DNA of 64,000 nt. Source: Fen-330 sp050008465. Its GTDB lineage: Bacteria; Acidobacteriota; Terriglobia; Bryobacterales; Bryobacteraceae. The stretch covers positions 1 through 64,000 of the forward strand of contig JBEKMO010000029.1 of the NCBI GenBank assembly GCA_050008465.1, given 5' to 3'. Of this stretch, positions 15,728 to 23,523 are shown piece by piece (positions within the stretch are counted from its first letter, which is position 1; every line of letters starts with the position of its first letter). The notes beneath the pieces are model-generated. The model was not told where the DNA came from, made no database searches, and saw only the letters and a list, made by a program, of their open reading frames with translations. The position numbers and the translations under genes are program-made.

Positions 15728-16152
15728 CTGACGATATCGGCGCTGGCTCCCTCTCCCCCGGGCTGGCCGTCGGCGCCGTAGGAGATGATTTCCGGCTCAT
15801 CGCCCTGCTCGCTGGGGTAGTGATATATATACGGCCGGCCCCAGGGGTCGAGCGGTATGTCGCGCTCCAGATACGCGCTCTGCCAATTGGTCACGCCCTG
15901 GGGCGCCGTTCGCAGCGCCTGCAACCCCTGTTCGGTGGTCGGGAACACGCCCGTGTCCATCTTGTACAAGTTCAGCGCGGTCATAAAGGTGTTGATTTGC
16001 GCGCGCGCCGCCGTCGTCTTGGCCTTGTCGGCCTGTTTCCACATCCTTAGCCCGACCAGTCCGGCGAACAGCGCGATGATGGTCACCACGACCAGCATCT
16101 CGATTAGGGTCACGCCGGCCTGGGCCGGCCTTCTCCGTCTGGATGTGCTCAC
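15712..16152 (-). CDS. gspG: Type II secretion major pseudopilin GspG
   Basis: 146 residues. Leader RRRRPAQAG/VTLIEMLVVVTIIALFAGLVG with Gly-1 and Glu+5, then NTFMTALNLYKMDTGVFPTTEQGLQAL and LDPWGRPYIYHYPSEQGDEPEIISYGADGQPGGEG, the conserved calcium-binding C-terminal loop of GspG. This is the main subunit of the periplasmic pseudopilus. The length matches the family (about 140-150). The start overlaps the gspF stop by 4 bases. Confidence 0.97.
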   Translation of the reverse strand: MSTSRRRRPAQAGVTLIEMLVVVTIIALFAGLVGLRMWKQADKAKTTAARAQINTFMTALNLYKMDTGVFPTTEQGLQALRTAPQGVTNWQSAYLERDIPLDPWGRPYIYHYPSEQGDEPEIISYGADGQPGGEGASADIVSWKNQ

Positions 16153-17357
16153 ATTGCCACCTCGTTGATGCTGGTTATCGCCAGCAGCATGCTGAGAATC
16201 AGCGCCCCAATGAAAACACCCATCACCAGGATCACCATCGGCTCGAACAGGGCCGTAAACCGCTTGATGGCGGCGCGGGTGTCGGATTCGTAAATGTCGG
16301 CCATGCGAGCGAACATCTGGTCCAGGCGCCCCGTCTCCTCGCCGACGCTCAACAGGTGCGCGGCCAGCGCGGGGAACTCGCCCGTCCGGCGCAGCGGCGC
16401 GGCCAGACCCTCGCCGCGTTTGACGCCCTGCGCCACGGCATCCAGGGAAGCGGCGATCCTGCGGTTGTTCAGAATGGCTGCGGCAATGCCGAGCGACTGG
16501 ACGAGCGGCACGCTGTTGGCCACCAGCGTCTCCATGGCGCGCGCGAAACGCGACGTTTCGGCTTTCCGCAACGCGTCACCGAGCAGCGGAATCCGGAGCC
16601 GGAAGGAATCCCACCACATCCTGCCCGGTGTGGTCCGGATGTAGGCGCGCAGGGCCGCCGCCGCGGCCACCAGGGCGCCGGCCGCCAGCCATCCGTAGGT
16701 CTTCACGATCCGGCTCGTCTCCAGAAGAATCTGGGTCGGCAGCGGCATCCGCATCCGCGATTCCTCGAACACCTGGGCGAAGCGCGGCACCACGAAATAC
16801 ATGAGCACCAGAATCGAGCACAGGCCGACAAACACCAGCAGCCCCGGGTAAATCATCGCGGAGATCATGTAGCTGCGCAGGTCGTCGCGCGTGCGCTCGA
16901 ATTGCGTCAGCCGGTCGAACACCGCGCCCAGCGCGCCGCTGGCCTCGCCGGCGCGGACGATGTTCACGTACAGGGTGGGGAAGTACTCGGGATGCGTGGC
17001 CAGACTGTCGGCCAGGGAGCGGCCGCCCTTGAGCACCCGCAGCACGTCCAGCACGATGAAACGGAAGCTGGAGTGCTCGGTCAGCTCGCCAGTGATGGAC
17101 AGCGCCCGGTCCAGCGGCACGCCGGCATTGAGCAGCGTGGACAGCTCCTGGGTGAAAAAGAGCACGTCGCGTCTGCGGCCGCTCGTAAAGGTGGGCAGCT
17201 TCAGCGCGAAGGACTTCTTCGGCTGAACGCCGACGTAGACCGGGGTAAGTCCCTGGTTGCGCAACTCGCGCGCCACCGCCTTGTCGGTGTCCCCGCTCAG
17301 CGTCCCCGTACGAATCTTCCCGTCCGGAGTCACCGCTCTGAAGAAGAAGCTGGTCAT
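16149..17357 (-). CDS. gspF: Type II secretion inner-membrane platform protein GspF
   Basis: 402 residues, normal family length. N-terminal cytoplasmic domain with FFFRAVTPDGKIRTGTLSGDTDKAVARELRNQGLTPVYV, then two T2SSF helical repeats (FFTQELSTLLNAGVPLDRALSI and FARAMETLVANSVPLVQSLGIAA) and three membrane helices (around 170-190, 220-240 and 375-395). The start shares one base with the gspE stop (TGATG), which implies translational coupling. GspF is the polytopic core contacted by the GspE ATPase. Confidence 0.96.
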   Translation of the reverse strand: MTSFFFRAVTPDGKIRTGTLSGDTDKAVARELRNQGLTPVYVGVQPKKSFALKLPTFTSGRRRDVLFFTQELSTLLNAGVPLDRALSITGELTEHSSFRFIVLDVLRVLKGGRSLADSLATHPEYFPTLYVNIVRAGEASGALGAVFDRLTQFERTRDDLRSYMISAMIYPGLLVFVGLCSILVLMYFVVPRFAQVFEESRMRMPLPTQILLETSRIVKTYGWLAAGALVAAAAALRAYIRTTPGRMWWDSFRLRIPLLGDALRKAETSRFARAMETLVANSVPLVQSLGIAAAILNNRRIAASLDAVAQGVKRGEGLAAPLRRTGEFPALAAHLLSVGEETGRLDQMFARMADIYESDTRAAIKRFTALFEPMVILVMGVFIGALILSMLLAITSINEVAM

Positions 17358-18505
17358 CAGAATTCCTGGGTCACGCGCAGGACTTCCTGGGCCGTGGTCA
17401 AACCCAGCGGCACCTTCATCCAGCCGTCCTCGCGCAGATTGCGCATGCCGTTCCGGCGGGCGGCGGCGGTGAGCTGCACGGCATCCGCCTTGGCCAGAAT
17501 CAGCGTGCGCAGTTCGTCGCTCAGCTCCATCAATTCGAAGATGCCGACCCGGCCGCTGAACCCCGAGCCGAGGCAGTGGTCGCAGCCCGCCCCGTGGAAG
17601 TTCCTTACCATCCTGCCGTCCGGCGCCCGGACCGGATCCGCTTCGACTTTGCAGTGCCGGCAGATGACGCGCACCAACCGCTGCGCCAGGATGGCCACTA
17701 CGGTCGAGCTGATCAGGTACTCCTCGACGCCCATGTCGATGAGGCGGGTGACCGCGCTGGGCGCGTCGTTGGTGTGCAGCGTCGAGTAGACGAAATGCCC
17801 GGTCAGCGCGGCGCGGATGGCGATGTCGGCGGTCTCGCGGTCGCGGATCTCGCCCACCATGATGACGTCCGGGTCCTGGCGCACGATGTGGCGCAGGCCG
17901 CTGGCGAAGGTCAGCCCGATCTGCGGATTGACGTGGATCTGGTTGATCCCATCCATCTGGTATTCCACCGGGTCCTCGATGGTGATGATCTTCTTGTCGG
18001 GCTGGTTGATGCGCTTGAGCGCCGAGTATAGCGTTGTGGACTTGCCGCTGCCGGTCGGCCCGGTCACCAGAAAGATGCCGTGCGGCAGCGAGGTGTAGTG
18101 CTCCATGCGGCCCAGCATGTATTCGTCAAAGCCCAGCCGCTGGAGATCGTAGAAATCGCCCGCCGAGCGGTCGAGCAGGCGCATCACCACGCTCTCGCCG
18201 TACAAGGTGGGCAGCGTCGAGACCCGCAGGTCGACTTCGCGGCCCATGACCTTGATTTTGATGCGGCCGTCCTGCGGCAGGCGGCGCTCGGCGATGTTCA
18301 GCTTAGCCATCAGCTTCACGCGCGAGATGATGGCCGCCTTCAACTCGCGGGGCGGCGCCTCCTGGTTGTGGAGCACCCCGTCGACGCGGTACCGGACGCG
18401 GAATTCCTTCTCGAACGGCTCGATGTGGATGTCGCTCGAGCGCTTCTCGATGGCCTGGGCGATCATGGCGTTCACCAGCCGGATGACGGGCGCCTCGGAG
18501 GCCAT
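17357..18505 (-). CDS. gspE: Type II secretion ATPase GspE, C-terminal fragment (after apparent frameshift)
   Basis: Carries the whole ATPase core: PVIRLVNAMIAQAIEKRSSDIHIEPFEKEFRVRYRVDGVL, Walker A GPTGSGKSTTLYSAL, Walker B region VGEIRDRETADIAIRAALTGH, and the C-terminal metal-binding domain with CRHC and CDHC cysteine pairs. The missing N terminus is in the neighbouring frame (18303-18938). Removing one base near 18506-18514 (the C/T-rich run around GTCCTTCCTTCTCC) would join them as ...SYGEAEKE-DMASEAPV..., giving 526 residues, the normal length. Start shown is the first ATG after the shift. It may be a sequencing error or a real mutation. Confidence 0.9.
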   Translation of the reverse strand: MASEAPVIRLVNAMIAQAIEKRSSDIHIEPFEKEFRVRYRVDGVLHNQEAPPRELKAAIISRVKLMAKLNIAERRLPQDGRIKIKVMGREVDLRVSTLPTLYGESVVMRLLDRSAGDFYDLQRLGFDEYMLGRMEHYTSLPHGIFLVTGPTGSGKSTTLYSALKRINQPDKKIITIEDPVEYQMDGINQIHVNPQIGLTFASGLRHIVRQDPDVIMVGEIRDRETADIAIRAALTGHFVYSTLHTNDAPSAVTRLIDMGVEEYLISSTVVAILAQRLVRVICRHCKVEADPVRAPDGRMVRNFHGAGCDHCLGSGFSGRVGIFELMELSDELRTLILAKADAVQLTAAARRNGMRNLREDGWMKVPLGLTTAQEVLRVTQEF

Positions 18506-18938
18506 GTCCTTCCTTCTCCGCCTCGCCGTAGCTGCGGTCGATCGCATCCAGGACCTCCTGCTCGGCGGCCAGCGCCGGCTCAACCTTCAGCCCGGTGAAG
18601 CCGCGCACCGCGGCGATGGTCTCGAAATCCAGCGGATCGGCCATCGCGATAGTGAGTGTGGAGTCGTGCACGGCCAGCGGCAGGAACCGGCACTGGCGCA
18701 TGAAGCGCGCTCCCAGCCCCGCGGTTTCCGGCGTGGCCGGCGGCGGACCCTCCAGGGTGACCAGCGGCACCCCGAGCTGCTCGGAAAGCGCGATCAGCAC
18801 GTCCCGGTTGGCGATGAATCCGAGGTCCACCAGGATCTTCCCGATCTTCTCGCCGCGCTCCTTCTGGATCTCCAGCGCCCGCTCCAGGTCTTCCGGCTCG
18901 ATGAGCCGGCGCGCGATCAGCATTTCCCCCAGGCGCAT
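18303..18938 (-). CDS. gspE: Type II secretion ATPase GspE, N-terminal fragment (before apparent frameshift)
   Basis: The first 145 or so residues are the GspE/MshE N-terminal domain: MRLGEMLIARRLIEPEDLERALEIQKERGEKIGKILVDLGFI, then ALSEQLGVPLV and ALAAEQEVLDAIDRSYGEAEKE. After that the frame reads through meaningless Gly/Arg/His-rich sequence to a stop at 18303 while the true GspE frame continues one base over. Start follows the stop of the upstream gene by three bases. In the intact protein this domain binds GspL. Only the part from 18938 to about 18510 is likely to be native sequence. Confidence 0.85.
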   Translation of the reverse strand: MRLGEMLIARRLIEPEDLERALEIQKERGEKIGKILVDLGFIANRDVLIALSEQLGVPLVTLEGPPPATPETAGLGARFMRQCRFLPLAVHDSTLTIAMADPLDFETIAAVRGFTGLKVEPALAAEQEVLDAIDRSYGEAEKEGHGLRGARHPAGERHDRPGHREALERHPHRAVREGIPRPVPRRRGAPQPGGAAPRVEGGHHLAREADG

Positions 18939-18941
18939 GAT

Positions 18942-19484
18942 TCACAGCTCCTGGACCCGGATGGCTTGCTCCAGTTTGGGACTGTCGATGCGCTCCAGCT
19001 TGAGGTCGAGCAGTGTCTGGCGCGGCGCCTGCATGACGATCTGGCTGGGCAGCCCCTCGCGGTTCTCGAAGGAACGGTTGTAAAGCGAAATGCCGAGCAC
19101 GATCTGCTCGTTGGGGGGCACCGCGTCGAGCGAGGCCGCCGCCATAACCAGCAGCGCGCGCATGGACCGCTTGAGCTGCGGCAGCCGAGCCATTTTCTTC
19201 TCCCGCAACTTCTCCAGGCCCGGCCCGGCCGGCGGCAGGTTGAACGGGGAATAGTTCGAGAACACCAGACTGATCTCGGTGGTGAACACCACGCCATAGC
19301 CCGGAAGGTAGATGCCCCGGGCGGTTCCTAGCAGTTCGTAGGGATCGTTGACGTCCAGCGTGGGTATGGTGCGGTCGAGCTTCCTTTCGAAGCCGGCGAG
19401 AACCGCCCGGGTCACCGCCGGCCTCTCCTCGCCCGCCGCGAGCAGCGCGGCCGCCAGCGCAAGCGGCAGTATCCAGGGTCTCAT
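18942..19484 (-). CDS. Exported protein of unknown function in the gsp operon
   Basis: 180 residues with a signal peptide (MRPWILPLALAAALLAAGEE). The mature part has DRTIPTLDVNDPYELLGTARGIYLPGYGVVFTTEISLVFSNYSPFN and GLEKLREKKMARLPQLKRSMRALLVMAAASLDAVPPNEQIVLGISLYN. No catalytic motif is visible. Start and stop place it between the anti-sigma factor (4-base overlap) and gspE (3-base gap), so it is certainly co-transcribed. A role in sensing or secretion can only be guessed from position. Confidence 0.8.
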   Translation of the reverse strand: MRPWILPLALAAALLAAGEERPAVTRAVLAGFERKLDRTIPTLDVNDPYELLGTARGIYLPGYGVVFTTEISLVFSNYSPFNLPPAGPGLEKLREKKMARLPQLKRSMRALLVMAAASLDAVPPNEQIVLGISLYNRSFENREGLPSQIVMQAPRQTLLDLKLERIDSPKLEQAIRVQEL

Positions 19485-20065
19485 GGCCGCGCTCCCAAAT
19501 CCGCGCTCGCAAGCTGGAGCACGTTCAGCTTCTTCTGGAAATAAGTCAGCGTCTCCGCAAACGCCACCCGGTCGGCGTCCCGCTGCAATTCAAAGCGCCT
19601 CTGCGCGGCCGACACCAGCTCCTTGGTATTGTTCGCCTGGCGCGCCTCGCTTTCGGCCACCGCCGCTTGCACCGCCGGCGCGATCCGCCGGGCTACTTCG
19701 GCGCCGACACGGGCCTCGATGGCGGCCGTATCCGGCGCCAGCGCAACGTTGGGAGCGGGCCGCACCCAGGCGTGGACCAGGATGGCCGCCGCCAGCATGG
19801 CGGCCGAAGCGAAGCCCAGCCGCGGGCCCGATTGCCACAGCGCCCGCCACCAGCGCGGCTCGAACACCGTGTCGGAGACGAAGGCGATCCTCCGCGGAGG
19901 TTCTTCCTCCCGCAGCGAGTCCAGCGCCACTCGGGTGAGCCGCAAGCGCTCGAACTCCTCCCGGCACTCGGGACAGCCTTCGAGGTGCTCCTCCACCTGG
20001 CGGCCTTGCCCGGCCTCCAGTTCCCCGAAAAAGAAATCCTTCAGATCATAGGGCGAGCAACTCAT
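19481..20065 (-). CDS. Zinc-finger anti-sigma factor (membrane-anchored)
   Basis: 194 residues. N-terminal ASD/zf-HC2 pattern: CSPYDLKDFFFGELEAGQ, then the H-x3-C-x2-C core HLEGCPEC, which binds the partner ECF sigma. One membrane helix follows (GFASAAMLAAAILVHAWV), then a mostly helical, probably coiled-coil periplasmic part (AAIEARVGAEVARRIAPAVQAAVAESEARQANN). Its ATG overlaps the sigma-factor stop by 4 bases, as is usual for such pairs. It would hold the sigma at the membrane until an envelope signal releases it. Confidence 0.9.
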   Translation of the reverse strand: MSCSPYDLKDFFFGELEAGQGRQVEEHLEGCPECREEFERLRLTRVALDSLREEEPPRRIAFVSDTVFEPRWWRALWQSGPRLGFASAAMLAAAILVHAWVRPAPNVALAPDTAAIEARVGAEVARRIAPAVQAAVAESEARQANNTKELVSAAQRRFELQRDADRVAFAETLTYFQKKLNVLQLASADLGARP

Positions 20066-20610
20066 TGAACACCCCGCGTTTGAATTGGAGCCAGAGTGTC
20101 TTTCAGGAGGTCGAGAGCAGTGTACAACCGCGACTTCACCGTGGAGACAGGACAGGAGAGAACTTCGGCCATTTCCTCGAACTTGAATCCCTGGTAGATC
20201 TTCAGAATGACGGCCTCGCGCTGGTCGGCGGCAAGCCGGGCCAACGCGCTTTCGACCGCCAGCGTCAGCTCGATCGGGAACATCCGGAAACTCCGCGCCT
20301 CCCCGGTGGGAGGCGGCTCGGCGTCGCCTTCCGGCTTGCGCCTGCGCAACAGCGAAAACGCCTCGTTGTGCGCAATGCGGAACAGCCAGGGCCCGAACCG
20401 CCCGGCGTCCTCCAGCTTCCCGAGATTCTGATAGGCCTTCAGGAAGACCTCCTGTGAAAGATCGAGAGCGTCCTCACGGTCGCGCACCAGCCGCAACAGA
20501 TAGTTGAAGACACGCTTCTCCCAGCGGGAGATGAGCAGGTTGTAACCCTCGACACCTCCCCGGCGAGCTTTCGCGATCAGGTCGCGGTCCTCGACCTCCC
20601 GAAAGATCAA
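20062..20610 (-). CDS. ECF-family RNA polymerase sigma factor
   Basis: 182 residues with region 2 (YNLLISRWEKRVFNYLLRLVRDREDALDLSQEVFLKAYQNL, then FGPWLFRIAHNEAFSLLRRRK) and region 4 (ALARLAADQREAVILKIYQGFKFEEMAEVLSCPVSTVKSRLYTALDLLK). No regions 1 or 3, so it belongs to the extracytoplasmic-function group. It is the first gene of the minus-strand operon and is followed by its anti-sigma and by the T2SS genes. The simplest reading is autoregulation of the whole cluster, but I could not identify its target promoter in 20611-20752. Confidence 0.95.
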   Translation of the reverse strand: MIFREVEDRDLIAKARRGGVEGYNLLISRWEKRVFNYLLRLVRDREDALDLSQEVFLKAYQNLGKLEDAGRFGPWLFRIAHNEAFSLLRRRKPEGDAEPPPTGEARSFRMFPIELTLAVESALARLAADQREAVILKIYQGFKFEEMAEVLSCPVSTVKSRLYTALDLLKDTLAPIQTRGVQ

Positions 20611-20752
20611 CTCTGGGCTCCGTGTTCAAAGACGCCCACGCCTCGAAAAAAGTCTGAGCGCGGACGGGAACTCCCAGTTTAAGCCCGCCGGGGGCATCCG
20701 ACGACGGGCTCAGCCCTGGAATCCGGACGCCGTCTCGGATATCATTTGCTTG

Positions 20753-21073
20753 ATGGGCATTGACGAAGGCCTCACCCAGGAGATCGTGCGGCGCATCCTC
20801 ACCGTCTCGAAGCCCGACCGCATCATCCTCTTCGGCTCGGCGGCAACGGACCGGATGACGCGCGACAGCGACATCGATCTGCTGGTGGTCGATCCTTCGC
20901 CCTCCAACACCATTGAGGAGCGCGTAAGGCTCCGCCGGTCTCTTCGCGGTCTCGGCTTTCCCTTCGACGTGTTCATCATCGCCACCGGGAGCTTTGAGGA
21001 ATCGAAGGACATCTTCGGCGGCATCGCCTACCCGGCCCACAAGTATGGGCGTGTAATCTATGAGGCAGCCTGA
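20753..21073 (+). CDS. MNT-type nucleotidyltransferase
   Basis: 106 residues, minimal nucleotidyltransferase fold. The core motif is RIILFGSAATDRMTRDSDIDLLVV: GS followed by D-x-D at normal spacing. I used the ATG at 20753; a TTG one codon earlier is possible. It overlaps the HEPN gene by 14 bases. In HEPN/MNT pairs the MNT protein is often the antitoxin and AMPylates the HEPN partner, or the two form a nucleotide-handling complex. Confidence 0.9.
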   Translation: MGIDEGLTQEIVRRILTVSKPDRIILFGSAATDRMTRDSDIDLLVVDPSPSNTIEERVRLRRSLRGLGFPFDVFIIATGSFEESKDIFGGIAYPAHKYGRVIYEAA

Positions 21074-21479
21074 GCAGGTTCTGCGGCAGCTTGTCGAGCA
21101 GTGGCTTGCCAAGGCGGAAGTGGATTATCGGACCGCCCAGCGCCTCGCGGGTGACTCGGAACCGATCCGCGAGTCCGTGGCGTTTCATTGCCAACAAGCT
21201 GTCGAGAAGTTTCTAAAAGCTGTTCTGGTCCGGCATCAGATCGAGTTCCCGAAGACGCACAACCTGGAGCAGTTGCTGAGCTTGATGGCGCCGGTTGCTC
21301 CGGATCTTGCCGCCTCCTTCGAGGAGATCGAGATTCTCACGCCCTACGGCGTCGAGGTTCGATATCCGGGAGACCTCCCGGAGTTGCTCCCGGGGAGGGA
21401 GCAAGCCCTATTCGAGCTGGCCGGCCGGGTGCGGGGCGCGGTGACGCTCGAGCTAAGCCCCTTCCTGGCCAGGACTTAG
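21060..21479 (+). CDS. HEPN domain protein (partner of the MNT protein)
   Basis: 139 residues, all helical. Contains KAEVDYRTAQRLAGD and the HEPN signature RESVAFHCQQAVEKFLKAVL, where Arg-x5-His fits the R-x4-6-H ribonuclease motif. The pair is consistent with a type VII-like toxin-antitoxin, but many HEPN/MNT pairs have no proven toxicity. The last 27 bases overlap the convergent MBL gene, which makes the two transcripts antisense at their ends. Confidence 0.9.
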   Translation: MRQPEQVLRQLVEQWLAKAEVDYRTAQRLAGDSEPIRESVAFHCQQAVEKFLKAVLVRHQIEFPKTHNLEQLLSLMAPVAPDLAASFEEIEILTPYGVEVRYPGDLPELLPGREQALFELAGRVRGAVTLELSPFLART

Positions 21480-22250
21480 CCCGCCATTCGGCGGGAGACC
21501 GCAGGGCCGGGTCGGGCTCACACCGGCGCGCAGGGCCTCACCGAGCACGCCGCGGACCAGCTGGATCAGTTCCTGCACCTCGCTCCCGCGCGCCACCGGC
21601 CCGTGCCCCGGAACGGTGACCGCGGGAGCCAGCCGCTCGATGCGGTCGAGCGAGTCGAGCCACTGCTGCCAACCCGGCGTCGCCCCGCAATCGAGGTTCG
21701 GGAGGTAACCGTTGACCAGGCAGTCCCCACAGTAGACCACGCCCTCGGCAGGCACGTGAACCGTGAGGTTCGTGGGCGTGTGGCCCGGGGTCAGGAGCAC
21801 CTGTACTTCCAAATCGCCCAGGTCGAACACCGTATCGGCGGCGATGGGCTGGTTGGGAAGCGCGAGGCTCGTGCCGGCGTAGAACGCCGCCGCCTCGCCC
21901 AGGGCGCGGCGCGCCGCGTCCGGGATCGCACGGTTGTACTGGGCGATCTCAGCGCGGAACTCCTCCTCCGTTCGGACCACGCCGGGATGACCGAACACAT
22001 CCGCTCCGCGCTCGCGGAACCAGGCATTGCCGCCGATGTGGTCGAAATGCTTCTCGGTGTCGATCACCCTCCAACGATTCCCGGGACGAGCCAGCGAGGC
22101 GTAGCCGTGGATGGTCGAGGCAGCCAGCGCATTGGCGCCCGTATCCACGACTAGCGTCGTATGCCGGCCCACGATGAAGCCGGCATTCACCGTCCACGGC
22201 GGAATGCAGGCGAGTCCTGTCACCGCCCAGCAATGTTCGGAAAGTCGCAT
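21453..22250 (-). CDS. MBL-fold metallo-hydrolase
   Basis: 265 residues of the metallo-beta-lactamase superfamily. The metal motif reads TEKHFDHIGGNAWF, so the first His of H-x-H-x-D-H is Glu here; later ligands are present in LLTPGHTPTNLTVHVP, YCGDCLVNGYLPNLDCG and VPGHGP. Related hydrolases with T-E-x-H-x-D-H exist, so it may still bind metal. The substrate is unknown; the fold covers glyoxalase-like and lactonase enzymes. The final 30 or so residues are low-complexity and overlap the HEPN gene. Confidence 0.85.
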   Translation of the reverse strand: MRLSEHCWAVTGLACIPPWTVNAGFIVGRHTTLVVDTGANALAASTIHGYASLARPGNRWRVIDTEKHFDHIGGNAWFRERGADVFGHPGVVRTEEEFRAEIAQYNRAIPDAARRALGEAAAFYAGTSLALPNQPIAADTVFDLGDLEVQVLLTPGHTPTNLTVHVPAEGVVYCGDCLVNGYLPNLDCGATPGWQQWLDSLDRIERLAPAVTVPGHGPVARGSEVQELIQLVRGVLGEALRAGVSPTRPCGLPPNGGLSPGQEGA

Positions 22251-22330
22251 TGGCCAGACTACAACCTACCACAGGAGGTCCCGGGGGCCCCCTCAGGCGG
22301 GTACTGTCTGCAGAGGGCGTTGATACCAAC

Positions 22331-22699
22331 TCACTCTAGTCCCATCTTCTGACGAAGTTTCTTCTCGTATTCGCTAACTTCTTTCTGATGATAATGCTTC
22401 ACCTTCCAGGAAGCCCAGGTGTCTCCTTGCGCCCTGAGACTTTCCACGAGTCTCTCCCTAAACGCAGCAACTTCAAGGTCTACCTGCCGCTCTTTTCGTT
22501 TCCGATCAATCCTCGGAGCCGCTGCATCAAGCCACCTTTGTGCTTCAGCAACGTCCGGGTGGGTTTGATTCTGTTCCAGCCAAGTCGACACCTGCGCCGT
22601 CGCAGACTCCAGATCGTTAGCTGGTGGCCCTGGCACAAACACGCAGCCTTCGCCGCGAAGGATTTGTAGATCCTTGCTGATATTCAAGTACCTTGGCAT
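22331..22699 (-). CDS. Hypothetical protein, AT-richer than its neighbours
   Basis: About 122 residues from MPRYLNISKDLQIL; an ATG six codons earlier (22717) is also possible. It is charged and mostly helical (SATAQVSTWLEQNQTHPDVAEAQRWLDAAAPRIDRKRKERQVDLEVAAFRERLVESLRAQ). There are no membrane segments or known motifs. Third-position GC is clearly lower than in the flanking genes, which suggests recent arrival. It sits between the MBL and VapBC-like genes in a small accessory patch. Confidence 0.6.
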   Translation of the reverse strand: MPRYLNISKDLQILRGEGCVFVPGPPANDLESATAQVSTWLEQNQTHPDVAEAQRWLDAAAPRIDRKRKERQVDLEVAAFRERLVESLRAQGDTWASWKVKHYHQKEVSEYEKKLRQKMGLE

Positions 22700-22815
22700 A
22701 GTCCACAGGCCTCGCACGTCATGCTAGCAGTTCCGCAAGCTCCCAAGCGTGATCTGTGATCTCGCTTCCTTCGCGGGAGTAACGCGGATCGAGCTGCAGA
22801 TCTCAGGCACCCCCC

Positions 22816-23196
22816 TCAGTCGAGGGACCACAGGCGCAGGGCCGGGATGTCCGCGAAATCGGCGCCGTTCAGAGTCCAGAGCTCCGCCTGGCGGCTGATC
22901 GCGCAGGCGGCAATAGCCAAGTCGATCTCGCGTCCGCGGGGACGCCGCAGCGTGCGGTAGAGCTTCGCGCTCAACGCCGCCTCCTGCGATCCAAACGGGA
23001 CCGCGGATTCACTCGGAAACAAGGCTTCCTGCGCAGCAACCTCCTCGGGCAATCGGGGCCCCCGCAGCCACTCGTACAGCACCAACGCCGGGAGCTGTAG
23101 GCGCTCTCCCCGCTCGATCGCCCGGCGAAGCGCCGGCGCGGAGCGCTTCGGCCCGGTCAGACTGTCGATCAGCACCGAGGTGTCGAGGACGATCAC
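22816..23196 (-). CDS. PIN-domain ribonuclease toxin (VapC-like)
   Basis: 126 residues. PIN-domain acidic residues are visible: Asp5 in MIVLDTSVLIDSL, Glu in LVLYEWLRGPRLP, Asp in GREIDLAIAACAI and Asp in LNGADFADIPAL. VapC proteins are Mg-dependent endoribonucleases that often cut tRNA or rRNA. The ATG overlaps the stop of the upstream antitoxin gene by 4 bases, the usual vapBC arrangement. Confidence 0.9.
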   Translation of the reverse strand: MIVLDTSVLIDSLTGPKRSAPALRRAIERGERLQLPALVLYEWLRGPRLPEEVAAQEALFPSESAVPFGSQEAALSAKLYRTLRRPRGREIDLAIAACAISRQAELWTLNGADFADIPALRLWSLD

Positions 23197-23474
23197 GGGC
23201 TCCTCCGGCCGCCCGAGCGCCGGGCCTGGCGCAGGGCTTTCAGCTCGCGATCAACTTCGCCAGCATCGCGGGCGGGAATCCGCGGGAGGACTTCATCGAA
23301 GGTGCGCAGCAGGCTCAACCTCTCCCGTTCGCTCAGCCGCCCGATCCTGTCGTAGTACTCGAGGATCGCCTCCCGGACCACCTGACTCTTGGGCATCGCC
23401 AGGCGCACCGCGGCCTCCGCAAGCCGGTTCACGGTGGCTTGATCCAGCGTGAACGTCACCTTCGCTGTTGCCAT
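23193..23474 (-). CDS. Ribbon-helix-helix antitoxin (VapB-like)
   Basis: 93 residues. The N-terminal part, TAKVTFTLDQATVNRLAEAAVRLAMPKSQVVREAILEYYDRI, is a ribbon-helix-helix DNA-binding domain. The charged C terminus (RIPARDAGEVDRELKALRQARR) would wrap the PIN toxin. It precedes and overlaps the toxin gene, so it is likely to autoregulate the pair. The symbol vapB is not used because the antitoxin class is defined only by its partner. Confidence 0.85.
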   Translation of the reverse strand: MATAKVTFTLDQATVNRLAEAAVRLAMPKSQVVREAILEYYDRIGRLSERERLSLLRTFDEVLPRIPARDAGEVDRELKALRQARRSGGRRSP

Positions 23475-23523
23475 ATTGATACCATACTACCATATCCAAG
23501 AAAGAGTTCGCTGGCGGCCGCTC

